From positions 1 to 39,984 of IMG/VR virus record IMGVR_UViG_3300046000_009554: a stretch of 39,984 nucleotides of DNA; one strand, 5' to 3'. This stretch comes from a virus. This document shows positions 27,765 to 38,085 of the stretch, piece by piece. Below the pieces are notes generated by a model. The model did no database searches. It was not told where the DNA came from and worked only from the letters and a program-made list of their open reading frames with translations. The translations under genes and the position numbers were made by a program. Within the stretch, counting starts at the first letter, position 1, and each line of letters opens with the position of its first letter.

Positions 27765-30628
27765 CGTCTCGACTCCGCGCGCTGTGATTGAAGGGGCGTG
27801 CCTTGGGTCAAGGCCGAAAGCGCGCTGCTCTGTGAGCGTGTAGGCGCGCGTGTAGGTGCAGGTGCGTTCTGCTGCTGAGGTTGACTCAAAATCGCCGCCT
27901 GTGTCAAGGCGATGGAACGAGGCGTCAACGAGGCGTCCGACTCGAAGCCCATGAGCGAGCCGAGCGCAAGGCGCGTCGAGTACGGGAGCACGTCGTCAGC
28001 ACGTGCATGCTCGATGAGCGCCTCCTGCGCGGACTGCACCATCCACGCGTGCATCTCAGGATAAAGCGTCCGCATCACCTCGACGCTCTCAGGCGTGAGT
28101 TGCCCTGTTTCGAGGTCGTCGACAATCGTCAACGGCGTGTAGACGGCGCGTGCGTAGCGAAGGAAGCGCGCACGGTCTGGAACGCTTGGCGGGAGCCTGC
28201 GTGCAACGGTGGGCAGCGCGGCGCCGAGCGGCGCCGACTCGCGCGGAACCTTCGTCGCCAAGAACTGCGCGCCACGCACGCCAAGTTGCACCATTTCGTT
28301 GCGAGTCTGCGGCGCGACTTCGTGCATGTCCTCGGTCTGCGCTTCGAGCCGACGCATGAGTGCCAACGGGTCCTGCGCCCGCTCCTGCGCCTCCGCAGCG
28401 GTCTTCTCGTACTCGGACAACGCAACCATCGACGTCAGCCGTCGCGTCGCCACACGCGCACGCTCAGCGGCGCTACGGGCCTGCGCCGCGCCTCGACGTG
28501 CAGCAGGCGCCAAGCGGTTCTCGATGGCTTCACGTGACGCATCGATGCTCTTGCGGATGTAGGAGCCCACGCCCTCGCGCAGACGCCCCTTTGTGCGCGC
28601 TGCGGCACGCTCGATGGCGCCAAGCGCGCGCGCACGCATCGCGGGGTTGGCGAGCGCTGTTGCCGCGACGACGCCGAGAGGGCCACCAGCGAAGAAGCCT
28701 ACAGCCTGCGCAGCGAGGGCCCGTTCGACGCCGGTGCCAGATTCGAGTGCGCGGAACTGGTTGACGGCCTTGACGCGTCCGAGGATTTCGTCGAAGTTCG
28801 TGATTGCTTGGCGCGCTGCTGCTGCGCCTGCGCGGGCACGAGCGGCCTTCTCGATGTCCATGCCCGTGTTGTCGGCCATGCGGTCGAGAAGCTCTGCGTG
28901 CGCCGCAAGAGACTCGCGGAAGACTCGCTCGCGGGTGTCGTTCGCTGCAGTGCCAGCGGAGCGCACGAACGCGTCAGTCGGCGACGAGTTCATCTCCATC
29001 ACGCGACGCCACGCACTCGCTGGGTCGCGGTCGCCCTCGGCGAGGAAAGCGCGCCGGAAGTTGTTGCGCCACGTGAGGTGGTTTGTGTAGGCCTCGTTGA
29101 CGTCGCGCTGCGTGTTCGCGATGCGGCCCCACATACCCTCGTCTTCGAGAGGCACGCGGATGGCGTCGTCGTAGAAGGTCTGCATGTCTCGACGAAGCGC
29201 GCTGTTCGGCGGGAGCGGGCCAATCTCGCGACCAATGCGCCGCTTGAGTTGGTCCATTGCCTCGAACATGTCAGCGGCAATCTGACGCGTGGGTGCGCCG
29301 CTCGCTGCGCTGCGGTCAATCATCTCGCGCACCGCGTCAGCGTGACCTTGGATGCGCCGCGCTGCGATGCCCTGGCCGCCCTCGTAAAGCCGCACGTCGT
29401 CGACGACGGCCCTGCTCATGTCAGACGCTTCCTGCGCCACGCGACGGGCGAGGTTCACTTGGTCGAGGACGCGCGCGTCACTCACCTGCTCTTCGATGAG
29501 CCCACGCTTGACTGCCCACCCTTCGAGCACCTCCTGGCTGACGCCCTCGGCCGCATCAACGTCGCGCAGAATCTGGCGTGTCGCACGCTCGAAGATGTCT
29601 TGGTCGGGCTGGCCCAACGAGAGCACATCTCGACGAATGCGCTGGCCCGCTGCGCTGCGCGCGTTGCCGATGGTGCGGATGAAGTCTTCGTTGCCACCGG
29701 TGATGAGCGACGATGCGCGCGCCATCTGGTTGTTAGCAGCTTCGTAGAGGTCCGCGACACCTTCCTCCAAGTCAAAGCCCTGCGAAGCGCGCCACGCACG
29801 CGATGCGACGTCGCCAACAGCTTCGCGCACAGGACGCGAGAGCCGCAGTGCGCCGTTGCGCAGAGTCGCGCCGCCGCCGTAGAGCAAGCCTCCCGTTGCG
29901 CCTCCAAGCAGTGCGCCCATGCCCACGTCAGTGAGCAGCGATTCCACGGTCAGAGGACGGTTGCCGAAAGCGTCCTCGTTGACAGCGTTCTGGAGGCCCC
30001 CCAGGGCCCCCTCTGTAGCGCCACCAGCAACGCCTCGCGCGAGAGCTTGGCGAATGGAGCCCGCCGCAAACTGGCGCGCAGCAAGGCCCTCCGCTGCGGT
30101 GCCAAGGTTCTCAACGATGAGCCCAGGGGCAGCGAGCGTGCGTCCGGCAATGCCCAAAGCGCCACGCTCGGCCACGTTTGCTGCAAGGCTTTCGCCAGCG
30201 GTGAGCAGTGCGGGCAGAACTGCGCCCGCCATCTCACCACCAAAGAACGCGTTTGGGTTCGCGCTGCGAAGGTCGCGATAGTAGTTCGTTGCTGGGGTGT
30301 CAGTGAGTTCATGCGCGAGGTCTGCTGACTGCGCGATGGTGCTTGCGAGGCCTGGGATGCCAGCGGTGAACCCAGCCACCGTTGACGCCACCTGTCCGCC
30401 GATGCCGCCGTAGTCGATGCGCGCCTGCCGTGCAGCCGCCTCGTCTGGCGTCTCTGGGTGGAAGAGTTGTGCGCCCGATGAAGAGCGCGCATCGAGCATC
30501 GCCTGCGCTTGCTCTGGCGTCGCGTCGTACACGCGCCCGTCAACGCCAACCATGGGAACGGTTTGCGGTGCCACGGCTGAGGCGGAAGCCTGTGCCTCCG
30601 CTTGCGCTGCGAGTTCTTCAGGGTTCAT
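27761..30628 (-). CDS. Internal virion/ejection protein (955 aa)
   Basis: ATG 30628 overlaps the preceding stop (ATGA). The 955-residue protein is Ala/Gln/Arg-rich and mostly helical. Residues about 80-290 have Gly/Ala-rich hydrophobic stretches (STVAGFTAGIPGLASTIAQS; GMGALLGGATGGLLYGGGAT), which could be amphipathic or membrane-inserting, and the remainder is long helix. Size, composition and place after the nozzle match the large podovirus internal virion proteins ejected into the host envelope (gp15/gp16-like role). No lytic transglycosylase or nuclease motif is visible. Confidence 0.75.
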   Translation of the reverse strand: MNPEELAAQAEAQASASAVAPQTVPMVGVDGRVYDATPEQAQAMLDARSSSGAQLFHPETPDEAAARQARIDYGGIGGQVASTVAGFTAGIPGLASTIAQSADLAHELTDTPATNYYRDLRSANPNAFFGGEMAGAVLPALLTAGESLAANVAERGALGIAGRTLAAPGLIVENLGTAAEGLAARQFAAGSIRQALARGVAGGATEGALGGLQNAVNEDAFGNRPLTVESLLTDVGMGALLGGATGGLLYGGGATLRNGALRLSRPVREAVGDVASRAWRASQGFDLEEGVADLYEAANNQMARASSLITGGNEDFIRTIGNARSAAGQRIRRDVLSLGQPDQDIFERATRQILRDVDAAEGVSQEVLEGWAVKRGLIEEQVSDARVLDQVNLARRVAQEASDMSRAVVDDVRLYEGGQGIAARRIQGHADAVREMIDRSAASGAPTRQIAADMFEAMDQLKRRIGREIGPLPPNSALRRDMQTFYDDAIRVPLEDEGMWGRIANTQRDVNEAYTNHLTWRNNFRRAFLAEGDRDPASAWRRVMEMNSSPTDAFVRSAGTAANDTRERVFRESLAAHAELLDRMADNTGMDIEKAARARAGAAAARQAITNFDEILGRVKAVNQFRALESGTGVERALAAQAVGFFAGGPLGVVAATALANPAMRARALGAIERAAARTKGRLREGVGSYIRKSIDASREAIENRLAPAARRGAAQARSAAERARVATRRLTSMVALSEYEKTAAEAQERAQDPLALMRRLEAQTEDMHEVAPQTRNEMVQLGVRGAQFLATKVPRESAPLGAALPTVARRLPPSVPDRARFLRYARAVYTPLTIVDDLETGQLTPESVEVMRTLYPEMHAWMVQSAQEALIEHARADDVLPYSTRLALGSLMGFESDASLTPRSIALTQAAILSQPQQQNAPAPTRAPTRSQSSALSALTQGTPLQSQRAESRR

Positions 30629-33267
30629 TCCAGGTTCCTGCCTGACCCAGACGAGCGCGCGCGAATGAGCGGCACCCGCTGGCGTGCGGGCTCACTCGTG
30701 GTCGGCACTGGCGTTTCTGCGCGAGGAGCGACGCCAAGTTGCGCCGTCACGGCATCCTGGTCAGCAACGTTCGACGTGGCACCCGCAGTGTTCCCAAGTA
30801 CGGCAGCCTGCTCGCTGCGAAGCACTTGAAGACCGATGCGTGTGCCCTGTTCTGTCCCGTCCCCGAGCAACAGGTCTCGGTAGAACTGCGTCTCTCCCGC
30901 GTGGCCACCAGCGCCCGACATGAAGCGCTGGTGCGCGTCGATGAGTGCGTCCGCATGGCGGCGTAGCAACGCGCCCTCCGGCGTGGCCTGGTCTGGCAAG
31001 CGGCCATCGAACACGCCAAACCCCGGCACGTCGCCACCGCTTGCGAATGCGTCTTCGAGCACACGAAGATGCGCGTCTGCGGCGTTCAAACGGTTCATCA
31101 CCTCTGCTGGCATCGACATCCGCTCAAGAGTCCCGGGCGGCAACCCTGCGCGAGCATTCGCGGACTCCGCATCCATGCCACCAGCGAGAAGCGTGTTCCC
31201 ATTCGTGAGGCGACGGCCGAACTCAATCGATGAGACGGAGCCCTCTGCGCCAGTGCCAGTTGCCATGCGCGCGCCGTTCTCGACGGGAGCACGCTCGCCT
31301 TGGAGCCCGCCCTGCGGGACACCAGAGAGCGCCAGAGCGTCCACCGTGGGGGTTCCGGTCAACTGTGCGTTCTGTGCGTTCTCCATGCGCGTCGCCTGTT
31401 GCGCTGGCGTGAGCCGCGTCCACTCTTCCCAGCTTCCATACGGCGCACGTCCGCGCATCGCTGCCGCTGCTCGACGCGCCATTTGCTGCTGGAGGCTGCC
31501 CGCTTGCGCTTCCTGGTAGCCAGCCTGTGCGTTGCGAAGGCGAATCTGCGCCTCGGTGTTGCCCGCCGAGAGAAGGAACTCCATTTCAGCGCGTTCTGCC
31601 GCCGCGCGAGCCTCATCCGCTGCGTTGGAGAGTTGCTCTCGGAGGTTGCCCGCCCGGTCGCCAGCTTCGGCACCGTTCGTGCGCTGCGCTTGAATCTCGA
31701 CTTGTGCCGCAGCCTGACGAAGAGCGTTCTCGCGATAGGCGTTGTCGGCTGCTTCGCGCGACTGGAACTCTTGCCGCACGTTCGCGAGGATGTTCTGCTG
31801 GTCGCCGACTGCGTTGCGTGCAGTGTCGAGGTCCGTGCGCTGCGCTGCAAGGTCGCGCTCGATGTTCTGTTGCACCATTGCGAGCGCTTGGTTCGGGCCA
31901 CCAGACACGCCGCTGCCAATGCCGCCCAAGACGACAGCGATGACGTTGGCGATGCCGCTAGCGCCCTGCATCGCGCGCGACGGGTCGATGCGAATCGCTG
32001 CTGCGCGGTCCGCTGCGCGTTGCACTGCTTGGCGAGCGCGACCCTCGGCCATGCGTCGGTCGTTCTCGTTCTGCTCAAGACGACGCTGACGTGCGATTTC
32101 GACGTCAGCGATACCTTCTCCCGCCGCCTGTGCGTCCTGTGCACGCTGCTGCGCATAGCGGACATTGAGCGCAAGCGTGTCGCGTTGTGTGTCGAGCGGG
32201 GAGCGCTGCGGCGTGCGCATGCCACTGCCGTTCATCAGTGCGTCGACGCCGTTGGGCGCGAGCGCGGACGGCATCTCAGCGGTGCCACCTGGCGCGTTCG
32301 GGAGGCCTGCGACGTAGGGCGCAGTCTGGCGACGAGGGACGCCTACGCGTGGACGAGCGCGTGGCTGTGGAGCCAGCGGCATGCCGTCTGGACCGGCTGG
32401 CTCCATCGAGGTTTCGATGGTGATGTCGCCGCCATGGTACACAGGTATCTCGCCGCCGTCGTAAACAGGAACCGGCATTGAGCGCATCGCAGCGTAGTCC
32501 TCTGGGCGCATTTCGCTCTGCATTGGCGCAGATTCAGGAACCTGGCCACTTGGCCCCGTGTACGCTGCTTCAGACGATGCGGGCACACCGACCGGCTGCA
32601 CACGCGAAAAAAGCGTGCCGTCGTGAACGCTGTAGACTTCGTCGATTGAAGGCGCGTCAGATGGCATTGCCGGGATGTCCATGGGGCCACGAACGACCCG
32701 CGGCGCACGCGAAGAGTGAGCAATCGGCGGCTCTGGCAGCGCCGGGGTCATCGCGGAAAGGTGGCGCACTGCGTCAGCAGCGCTCGGCCCAACGCGCGCG
32801 CCCGGTGGCGTAGCGATGTCGGACGCATACCGAGCGACCGTCTGCTCGTCGAGTCCCCTCGCACGAAGTTCGTCAGCTGTCGCGTCGCTTGGTAACTCGG
32901 CCATTCGTCGTGCAACGGCCTGTTCCAGTTGGTACTCTGGCGTCAGCCGGTTCTCTGCCATCGCCTGGGTGAGCGCCGCCTGACTCCTGCCAGCGAGCAC
33001 GGGGGCAAGCTGCACGAACGGCTGCCCGCCGAATGGCACCTGCTCTTGCACAGGCTGGCGTGGGACGGCAAGGCGCGGCATGCGCACGGCCTCAAGCTGG
33101 ATTGGTGGCGTAGGCGACGCAGGGACGCCTGCGTTCAAGCGCGCTTGTTCAAGCGCTGCGCGTTGCGCAGCTTCGGCGGTTGGCGTGTCTTGGAACGCAG
33201 AGAAGTCTGGCGCGGGTGCGCCGCGACGAGGGCGCACGACGCGCGGGCCTGGCATTCGCTGGTTCAT
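30625..33267 (-). CDS. Internal virion/ejection protein with disordered N-terminus (880 aa)
   Basis: GGAGG-AATGGGCA precedes ATG 33267, which overlaps the upstream stop, so this start is preferred to one six codons longer. Residues about 1-350 are Pro/Ala/Ser/Met/Glu-rich and probably disordered (PVYDGGEIPVYHGGDI). Residues about 380-600 are a Gln/Ala/Arg/Glu coiled coil (AAERAEMEFLLSAGNTEAQI), and the end is more globular. No enzymatic motif was found. Its position between two other internal-virion-like genes suggests a large ejected protein. Confidence 0.72.
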   Translation of the reverse strand: MNQRMPGPRVVRPRRGAPAPDFSAFQDTPTAEAAQRAALEQARLNAGVPASPTPPIQLEAVRMPRLAVPRQPVQEQVPFGGQPFVQLAPVLAGRSQAALTQAMAENRLTPEYQLEQAVARRMAELPSDATADELRARGLDEQTVARYASDIATPPGARVGPSAADAVRHLSAMTPALPEPPIAHSSRAPRVVRGPMDIPAMPSDAPSIDEVYSVHDGTLFSRVQPVGVPASSEAAYTGPSGQVPESAPMQSEMRPEDYAAMRSMPVPVYDGGEIPVYHGGDITIETSMEPAGPDGMPLAPQPRARPRVGVPRRQTAPYVAGLPNAPGGTAEMPSALAPNGVDALMNGSGMRTPQRSPLDTQRDTLALNVRYAQQRAQDAQAAGEGIADVEIARQRRLEQNENDRRMAEGRARQAVQRAADRAAAIRIDPSRAMQGASGIANVIAVVLGGIGSGVSGGPNQALAMVQQNIERDLAAQRTDLDTARNAVGDQQNILANVRQEFQSREAADNAYRENALRQAAAQVEIQAQRTNGAEAGDRAGNLREQLSNAADEARAAAERAEMEFLLSAGNTEAQIRLRNAQAGYQEAQAGSLQQQMARRAAAAMRGRAPYGSWEEWTRLTPAQQATRMENAQNAQLTGTPTVDALALSGVPQGGLQGERAPVENGARMATGTGAEGSVSSIEFGRRLTNGNTLLAGGMDAESANARAGLPPGTLERMSMPAEVMNRLNAADAHLRVLEDAFASGGDVPGFGVFDGRLPDQATPEGALLRRHADALIDAHQRFMSGAGGHAGETQFYRDLLLGDGTEQGTRIGLQVLRSEQAAVLGNTAGATSNVADQDAVTAQLGVAPRAETPVPTTSEPARQRVPLIRARSSGSGRNLE

Positions 33268-34037
33268 TGCCCATTCCTCCACCATGCGCCGCCTTGGCCA
33301 GTGGGAGCGAAAAGGCCCTCCCGGCGCTGGCGAAGTTGGTCTGCGAAGTTGGCATGTGCCGTCTGCGCCTGCTGTTGTTGCAAGCCAGGAAGCGCCTGCT
33401 GAAACTCGTACTCTGCTTGCGTGCGCGGGGGCGCCATAGACTGCCCCACGGCAGCGGCCCCGGCGCCTTGCAGCATCGGCTGCGGCTGCGCGCCGATAGC
33501 GCTCGCGAACCCTTGTGCACTCGCGTTGCCGCCTTGCTGTGGCTGCCCACCGATAGCGCCCATGAGACCTTGCACCGCACCACCGATACCACCGCCGCCC
33601 TGCGGAGCACCGCCGCCGAGCATGCCGCCAACAGCCTGCGCGCCACCACCGACAGCGGTGCCCACGCCAGGGATGAGACTTGCGACGCTGCCCGCCGTCT
33701 GGAGCATGCTTCCGAGCATCTGACGCCCACGCGCTTCTTGTGCGAGTCGCTCTTGGTCGGCTTGCTGGTTCAGCGATTGGAAGCGCTGCTCAAGCGCGTT
33801 GTTCGTGTTGACGGCGTTCTGCGCCTGCGCCTGAAAGCGCTGACGGCCCGCTTGACGCTGCGCAGCGAAGGGGTTTGCACCCTGCCCGACGAGACCTCGG
33901 ATGTCGCCTTGCGCTTGCGCTTGCGTCATCTGCCGTTGACGGCTGGCGTTCTGCAAGATGTCGCGCGCATAGACGCCCTGGCCGCCTGCGAGGCTCGCCA
34001 ATGCGCTGACTGGTTGCGTACCAAAACCGAGAGCCAT
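33264..34037 (-). CDS. Internal virion protein, Gln/Gly-rich (257 aa)
   Basis: ATG 34037 follows AAAAGGTGATCC, 3 nt after the nozzle gene. The 257-residue product is a Gln/Ala-rich helix (LGQ-type, RQRQMTQAQAQGD) around a central Gly-rich hydrophobic segment (LIPGVGTAVGGGAQAVGGML; GGGAPQGGGGIGGAVQGLMG). Small Gln/Ala-rich virion proteins just after the nozzle are typical of podovirus core or ejection proteins. The low-complexity middle may be membrane-active. No catalytic motif is visible. Confidence 0.68.
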   Translation of the reverse strand: MALGFGTQPVSALASLAGGQGVYARDILQNASRQRQMTQAQAQGDIRGLVGQGANPFAAQRQAGRQRFQAQAQNAVNTNNALEQRFQSLNQQADQERLAQEARGRQMLGSMLQTAGSVASLIPGVGTAVGGGAQAVGGMLGGGAPQGGGGIGGAVQGLMGAIGGQPQQGGNASAQGFASAIGAQPQPMLQGAGAAAVGQSMAPPRTQAEYEFQQALPGLQQQQAQTAHANFADQLRQRREGLFAPTGQGGAWWRNGQ

Positions 34038-34040
34038 GGA

Positions 34041-37000
34041 TCACCTTTTTGCTGAGGCGCTGAGCGCACGACGCACAGTGCCAGACTTTACGCCAATTTC
34101 TAGGTCGACTGAGATAATCTCGTGGCCCCGTCCTGGGGTCGCGGCAGGGTTCTCCCCGATGACCTCGCCAAGCGTCAGGTACTCCTCGATTTTGAACTGG
34201 ATTGCGGCGCACTTCTGGATGTTTGGACGAAGCGACAAGAGCACGCGCCCGTCGCTGTTTCGCATCGCAATGAGGTCCGCCTCGTACCATCGATGCTCTT
34301 CAGTGGGAATCGTGGCGTAGTCGTAGAACACGGTCACGCGGATGTGCCCGGTGAAGTGATACGCAAGGAGCGTTGCGCGCCATGCACGCTGAAACCCAGC
34401 GATGCCGCCTACCTTGAACCACGCCGTCTTGAGCGACTGGAGGTGCGTTGCGTTGGTCCAGTCAGCGCGCGCCTCTTCGCTGACGACGGTGTCTGCTGCG
34501 CCCACAACGCTGTCGCCGATGACTGCGTGATGCGTGGTGTCAGCGCACTGACGCGTCGACCATTGGTCTCGAAGGAAGTCCCACACGACCATGAGCCCCG
34601 TAGCCGCCCATGAGCCCAGCCACGCGCTCGTCGCACCAAGCCATCGGACTTCAGACTGGTCAGGCACGAGGACGCCGCAGAATCGCCCCGTGGTGGCCGT
34701 CTGCACCTTGTCTCCGATGAATCGCAGCGCGAGACTGCGGTCGAGCGTGTAGAAGCCGCGCTGCGACTGGAACGCGACGCCGAACGGACCCTCGACGATG
34801 GACTGCGCGCTGACGCACCCGACGTCACCAGAGAGCATTTGCGGCGACTGGAGCGTAGAGCCTTCGCCAAGTGCATCGCCGGGCGAGCCAGAGACGATGA
34901 AGATGCGGCGTTGCTTGAAGACGATGATTTTGTCGTCGATGGCAGCGATGCCCACACAGTCGCCGCCTTCGCTTGGAACTATGAACTCCAACTCGGTCGC
35001 GAACTCAGGCGCAACGGTTGGCTGGATTGGCTTCGAGGGGAGCACCGTGTTGCGCTTCTCAGCGCTGAGCGCCCAAAGCCTGTTTTGCGTGCTTGTGATG
35101 TCGAGCACAGCGGGCGGCGCCGACGTCTCCAGTTCCGTTGCGAACCATGGCAGAGGCCCAGCGCTGAGCGTGGTGACGTACACCGAAAATGGCGCCACGT
35201 TGTATTCCGGGTTCGCGTCGACGCCTTGCCCTCGCGTGAAGTACACAAGCACACAGTCGAGCCATGCGGTGGAGCGCTTGGGCTTGAGCCGAGCGGTCAG
35301 CGCTTCAGCTTCTGGGTTGTCGAACGCCGCCTGGAACACGTCGAGGTAGAGGTCGACGCCGCGCTCCTGGTAGAGGACCATCTCGGCGAGCGGAGGAAGC
35401 GGCACTGCGACGAGGCGGCTGTAGGGAGACGGCGCCGTGCCCACGAACGCGTGGGACGAGCACCCGCCGTTGCCAAGCGGGTTCGCATCGCTGACGTACG
35501 GCGTGGGCGCCCCTCGGTGCTCGTTGCCGTATTGGTCGACCCATACCCACGCGAAGCGGATGAACACCTCTGACGAGGTCGCAAGCGTGTTCAAACCAGC
35601 GCCAGTTGTGATGATACCCGTGATGATCGGCGCGTCGCCACGTGAAAGCGTGAGCATCGCAGACAGGTTGGAACCTGCCATCGACACGCCAGCGCCATCA
35701 CCGAAGAGCCGCGTTGAGTTTGCGCTCACCGTTCGCGTTGGCGGGGGGTTCGCGACTTGCGAGCGCACGAGGTCAACACGCACGTCCCCGTCTGCTAGTT
35801 CGGCTGGACCAGTCGCCACATGGTAGCCGAAAAACAGCGCGCCGCTGCTGTCAACGCACGTGTGCGACTGGCCTATTTTGTACGAACCGACGTTGATGTC
35901 TTCGTAGACAGCCGACGAGAACGCGCACGCCACGCGCACGATTGCCGCCGTGCCGCCCGCGTTGTCGCCCATGCGCACGATGCGCCCAGTTCGTGGCTCA
36001 GTGCCAGCGCGGAGCACGTAGACGCTCTCGCCCCAGCTGCTGATGTAGCGTGGCTCTCCGAAGATGAATGTGTTGGCGAGGTGGAACTTGTAGGCGAAGG
36101 TGCCGTTCGTCTCGAAGACGTGCACTTCGGTGCCCCACACCTGCGTCGTGGTCCCAAAGGGTGCGCCAGGGCCATCGGCACTGATGAGCACAGCGGTGCG
36201 CGTGGAGTCCCAGCGAGCAAGCGCGACGCGCGTAGGCGCAGTGACGGCCCACCCAGCGGTCGACCACGAGCCAAACGAGCCTGAAAGGTTGGCAGCGCAA
36301 AGGCGCACATTGGGTATCAAGTTCGCGCAGATGACGCGACTTGCTGAAGCGTCGTAGAAGACAGTCGTCAACGCATAGGAGGCGTCAACAAGCGAGGCGT
36401 TGCCACTGTCGCTCTTGAGGTGGAGGATGCTTGTGGAGGCTCCGGTTGGGAACACGACGTAGACGTCGCCGCCGTTGACCGTGCACCCGAACTTGGCGCC
36501 ACTGGAGTACGTGCCCGTGAAGTCCGCTGCGCTGCCGAATGTGTAGGTGCCAGACGATAGCGTGTAGTCCGCGAAGCCGATGCGATTCGACTGCGTCTGC
36601 CCGACGATGGTGAAGCGTCGCGTCGAGGAGCCTGTTTCCACGCCCAGCACGTACGCACGCCCTTGGACGAACCCGGTGACAAGCGTAGGGCCCGAGATGA
36701 TGCGCAGAGCGCCGTCCGCAACATCGAAGAACGTCGCGTAAGTGCCAATCGACGTGAGCGCGCCGGTGCCATCGCGTGCGGCCTTCGCGTACACGACACA
36801 CATCACGTCAGCGACGATTGCGATGTCGACGTTGAACACGTCGTCGCCACCACGCACGAGCGGGTCAACGAGCGTCGCCGAGGGGATTGGCGCGTTCTCG
36901 TTCGTCTCGCGCCACAGTGCAGAAACGGTGTCGAAGGTGAAGGTGCCCTTCGTCGTCTTCGCGACGGTAGTGCCGTCTGCCTCGGCCACGGAGATGATTT

Positions 37001-37184
37001 GTCCCGTCGAACCCGGCAAGCCCGTCGAAGGCTTCAGGTCCATCGAGTAGCTCTTGCCAGCGATGCCCGTGCGCGGGAACCGGATGTTGGATGCAAGCTC
37101 GTTGCCTTCGACGAGGGCGCGCGCCTTGTCGTCCGCTTGGCCAGAGCCGATAGGAACCGAGACAACCTGTCGTTGCAGCGTCAT
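34041..37184 (-). CDS. Tail nozzle-like protein (tail tubular B role, 1047 aa)
   Basis: ATG 37184 overlaps the previous stop (ATGA); an upstream extension in frame is a shadow. The 1047-residue protein is beta-rich, with repeated VYVLR, YVVF and AWLGSW-type strands that may form a propeller. The C-terminal region contains IVFKQRRIFIVSGSPGDALG and VAFQSQRGFYTLDRSLALRF, segments seen in podovirus nozzle proteins. In such phages this protein forms the hexameric nozzle below the adaptor ring and sits after the tail-tubular A gene, as here. Length and synteny support this, not a named motif. Confidence 0.78.
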   Translation of the reverse strand: MTLQRQVVSVPIGSGQADDKARALVEGNELASNIRFPRTGIAGKSYSMDLKPSTGLPGSTGQIISVAEADGTTVAKTTKGTFTFDTVSALWRETNENAPIPSATLVDPLVRGGDDVFNVDIAIVADVMCVVYAKAARDGTGALTSIGTYATFFDVADGALRIISGPTLVTGFVQGRAYVLGVETGSSTRRFTIVGQTQSNRIGFADYTLSSGTYTFGSAADFTGTYSSGAKFGCTVNGGDVYVVFPTGASTSILHLKSDSGNASLVDASYALTTVFYDASASRVICANLIPNVRLCAANLSGSFGSWSTAGWAVTAPTRVALARWDSTRTAVLISADGPGAPFGTTTQVWGTEVHVFETNGTFAYKFHLANTFIFGEPRYISSWGESVYVLRAGTEPRTGRIVRMGDNAGGTAAIVRVACAFSSAVYEDINVGSYKIGQSHTCVDSSGALFFGYHVATGPAELADGDVRVDLVRSQVANPPPTRTVSANSTRLFGDGAGVSMAGSNLSAMLTLSRGDAPIITGIITTGAGLNTLATSSEVFIRFAWVWVDQYGNEHRGAPTPYVSDANPLGNGGCSSHAFVGTAPSPYSRLVAVPLPPLAEMVLYQERGVDLYLDVFQAAFDNPEAEALTARLKPKRSTAWLDCVLVYFTRGQGVDANPEYNVAPFSVYVTTLSAGPLPWFATELETSAPPAVLDITSTQNRLWALSAEKRNTVLPSKPIQPTVAPEFATELEFIVPSEGGDCVGIAAIDDKIIVFKQRRIFIVSGSPGDALGEGSTLQSPQMLSGDVGCVSAQSIVEGPFGVAFQSQRGFYTLDRSLALRFIGDKVQTATTGRFCGVLVPDQSEVRWLGATSAWLGSWAATGLMVVWDFLRDQWSTRQCADTTHHAVIGDSVVGAADTVVSEEARADWTNATHLQSLKTAWFKVGGIAGFQRAWRATLLAYHFTGHIRVTVFYDYATIPTEEHRWYEADLIAMRNSDGRVLLSLRPNIQKCAAIQFKIEEYLTLGEVIGENPAATPGRGHEIISVDLEIGVKSGTVRRALSASAKR

Positions 37185-37423
37185 GGGATTGGCGTTCCGA
37201 GTAGGCCTGCAACCGCTGCTGCGAGGCGCGTGATAGCTTCGTCCTTCGTCGTAGGCGCAGGCGTAGCCCAATCCGACGCTGTGGCCGCGTAGACGCCGCT
37301 GGACGTCCCCAGCGCATTCACGTCTTGACGCATCTGGTCGAAGCCTCGTTGCGCGGCGTCAAGCGTCTTGTCGTGGTCAGGAAGGCCCGTGCGCGTAAGT
37401 GAAACGCGGCGCGCGAACGTCAT
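37181..37423 (-). CDS. Small virion-operon protein (80 aa)
   Basis: ATG 37423 overlaps the adaptor stop (ATGA). The 80-residue product has a charged, partly helical start (DKTLDAAQRGFDQMRQDVNA) and a helical end (DEAITRLAAAVAGLLGTPIP) separated by a Ser/Thr/Ala-rich linker. No family is recognised. It may be a tail-assembly or short fibre-joining protein, since it sits between the adaptor and nozzle genes. Confidence 0.6.
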   Translation of the reverse strand: MTFARRVSLTRTGLPDHDKTLDAAQRGFDQMRQDVNALGTSSGVYAATASDWATPAPTTKDEAITRLAAAVAGLLGTPIP

Positions 37424-38076
37424 CGACGCACCCGCACAACGCGCTTACGCTTGAACGAGTCGCGACTCTTCGTCGCGGGCACAATCTCGCGCTGCCAAAC
37501 TTGGTCGCGCATGCCCATCCACACGCTCACGTCCGTTTCCTCGGCGCCGAGCACTTGAATGGTCGTGTCGTAGACGACCCACGCATCCCAGCCTGGAAGG
37601 CAATGCAGGAGGTCAGCATCAGAGCCTAGGATGGTGGGCGTGGGGATGAAGTAGTACTCAATCGTCGCGTCCGCTGACGGCGACGGGAGCATTTCGAGTT
37701 GCGGTGCGCCCCCGAGGATTCCCGCGAGACGGTAGAACCATGGGCCTTCCGGCAAGTCGTTGTTGAGGATGTCGCTGCGCTCAAGCGTCTGGAACGGGTC
37801 AAGGTCGCGACGTGTGCCGTCTGCGAGGATGACCGTCACGGAGCGCAACTGCCACACCGCCGCAGAAAGCGTGATGCCGGTCGTCCCAGCGGTCATCGTC
37901 GCGGTGTTGACGCTAAGCAAAAGAGAAGAGGCCCCATCCGCAAGCCCTGCGAAGAGCGAGCGAATGGAGCCGTTCAACATCTCGTTGAGTTGAGCATCGG
38001 TCGGACGCTGAGCGTTCTCAGTGTCGGTCGTGACGCGCACGCGGTTGCGTAGCGCCAAAAGAGACACTGAGTGCAT
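37420..38076 (-). CDS. Tail tubular A/adaptor-like head-tail protein (218 aa)
   Basis: ATG 38076 follows AAGGA-CTCCCG. The 218-residue product has a helical start (LNEMLNGSIRSLFAGLADGA), a beta core (ITLSAAVWQLRSVTVILADG) and a tail with IEYYFIPTP, LLHCLPGWDAWVVYDTTIQV and VWMGMRDQVWQREIV. The layout and size resemble adaptor proteins that join portal to nozzle in podoviruses. The C-terminus is Arg/Lys-rich. Assignment rests on size, fold-like pattern and position before the nozzle. Confidence 0.72.
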   Translation of the reverse strand: MHSVSLLALRNRVRVTTDTENAQRPTDAQLNEMLNGSIRSLFAGLADGASSLLLSVNTATMTAGTTGITLSAAVWQLRSVTVILADGTRRDLDPFQTLERSDILNNDLPEGPWFYRLAGILGGAPQLEMLPSPSADATIEYYFIPTPTILGSDADLLHCLPGWDAWVVYDTTIQVLGAEETDVSVWMGMRDQVWQREIVPATKSRDSFKRKRVVRVRR

Positions 38077-38085
38077 CGGGAGTCC

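Noticed and set aside
27881-32481. Long rightward open frames (for example 28808-30328 and 31300-32481) opposite the virion genes
   Set aside because: They are shadows of GC-rich leftward genes, lack ribosome-binding sites and look compositionally like reversed coding sequence; the leftward frames are supported by overlaps and synteny.
33264-34037. Tape measure protein for a long-tailed phage
   Set aside because: The protein is only 257 residues and low-complexity, and no tail tube, tail chaperone or baseplate gene is present; podovirus internal proteins fit better.
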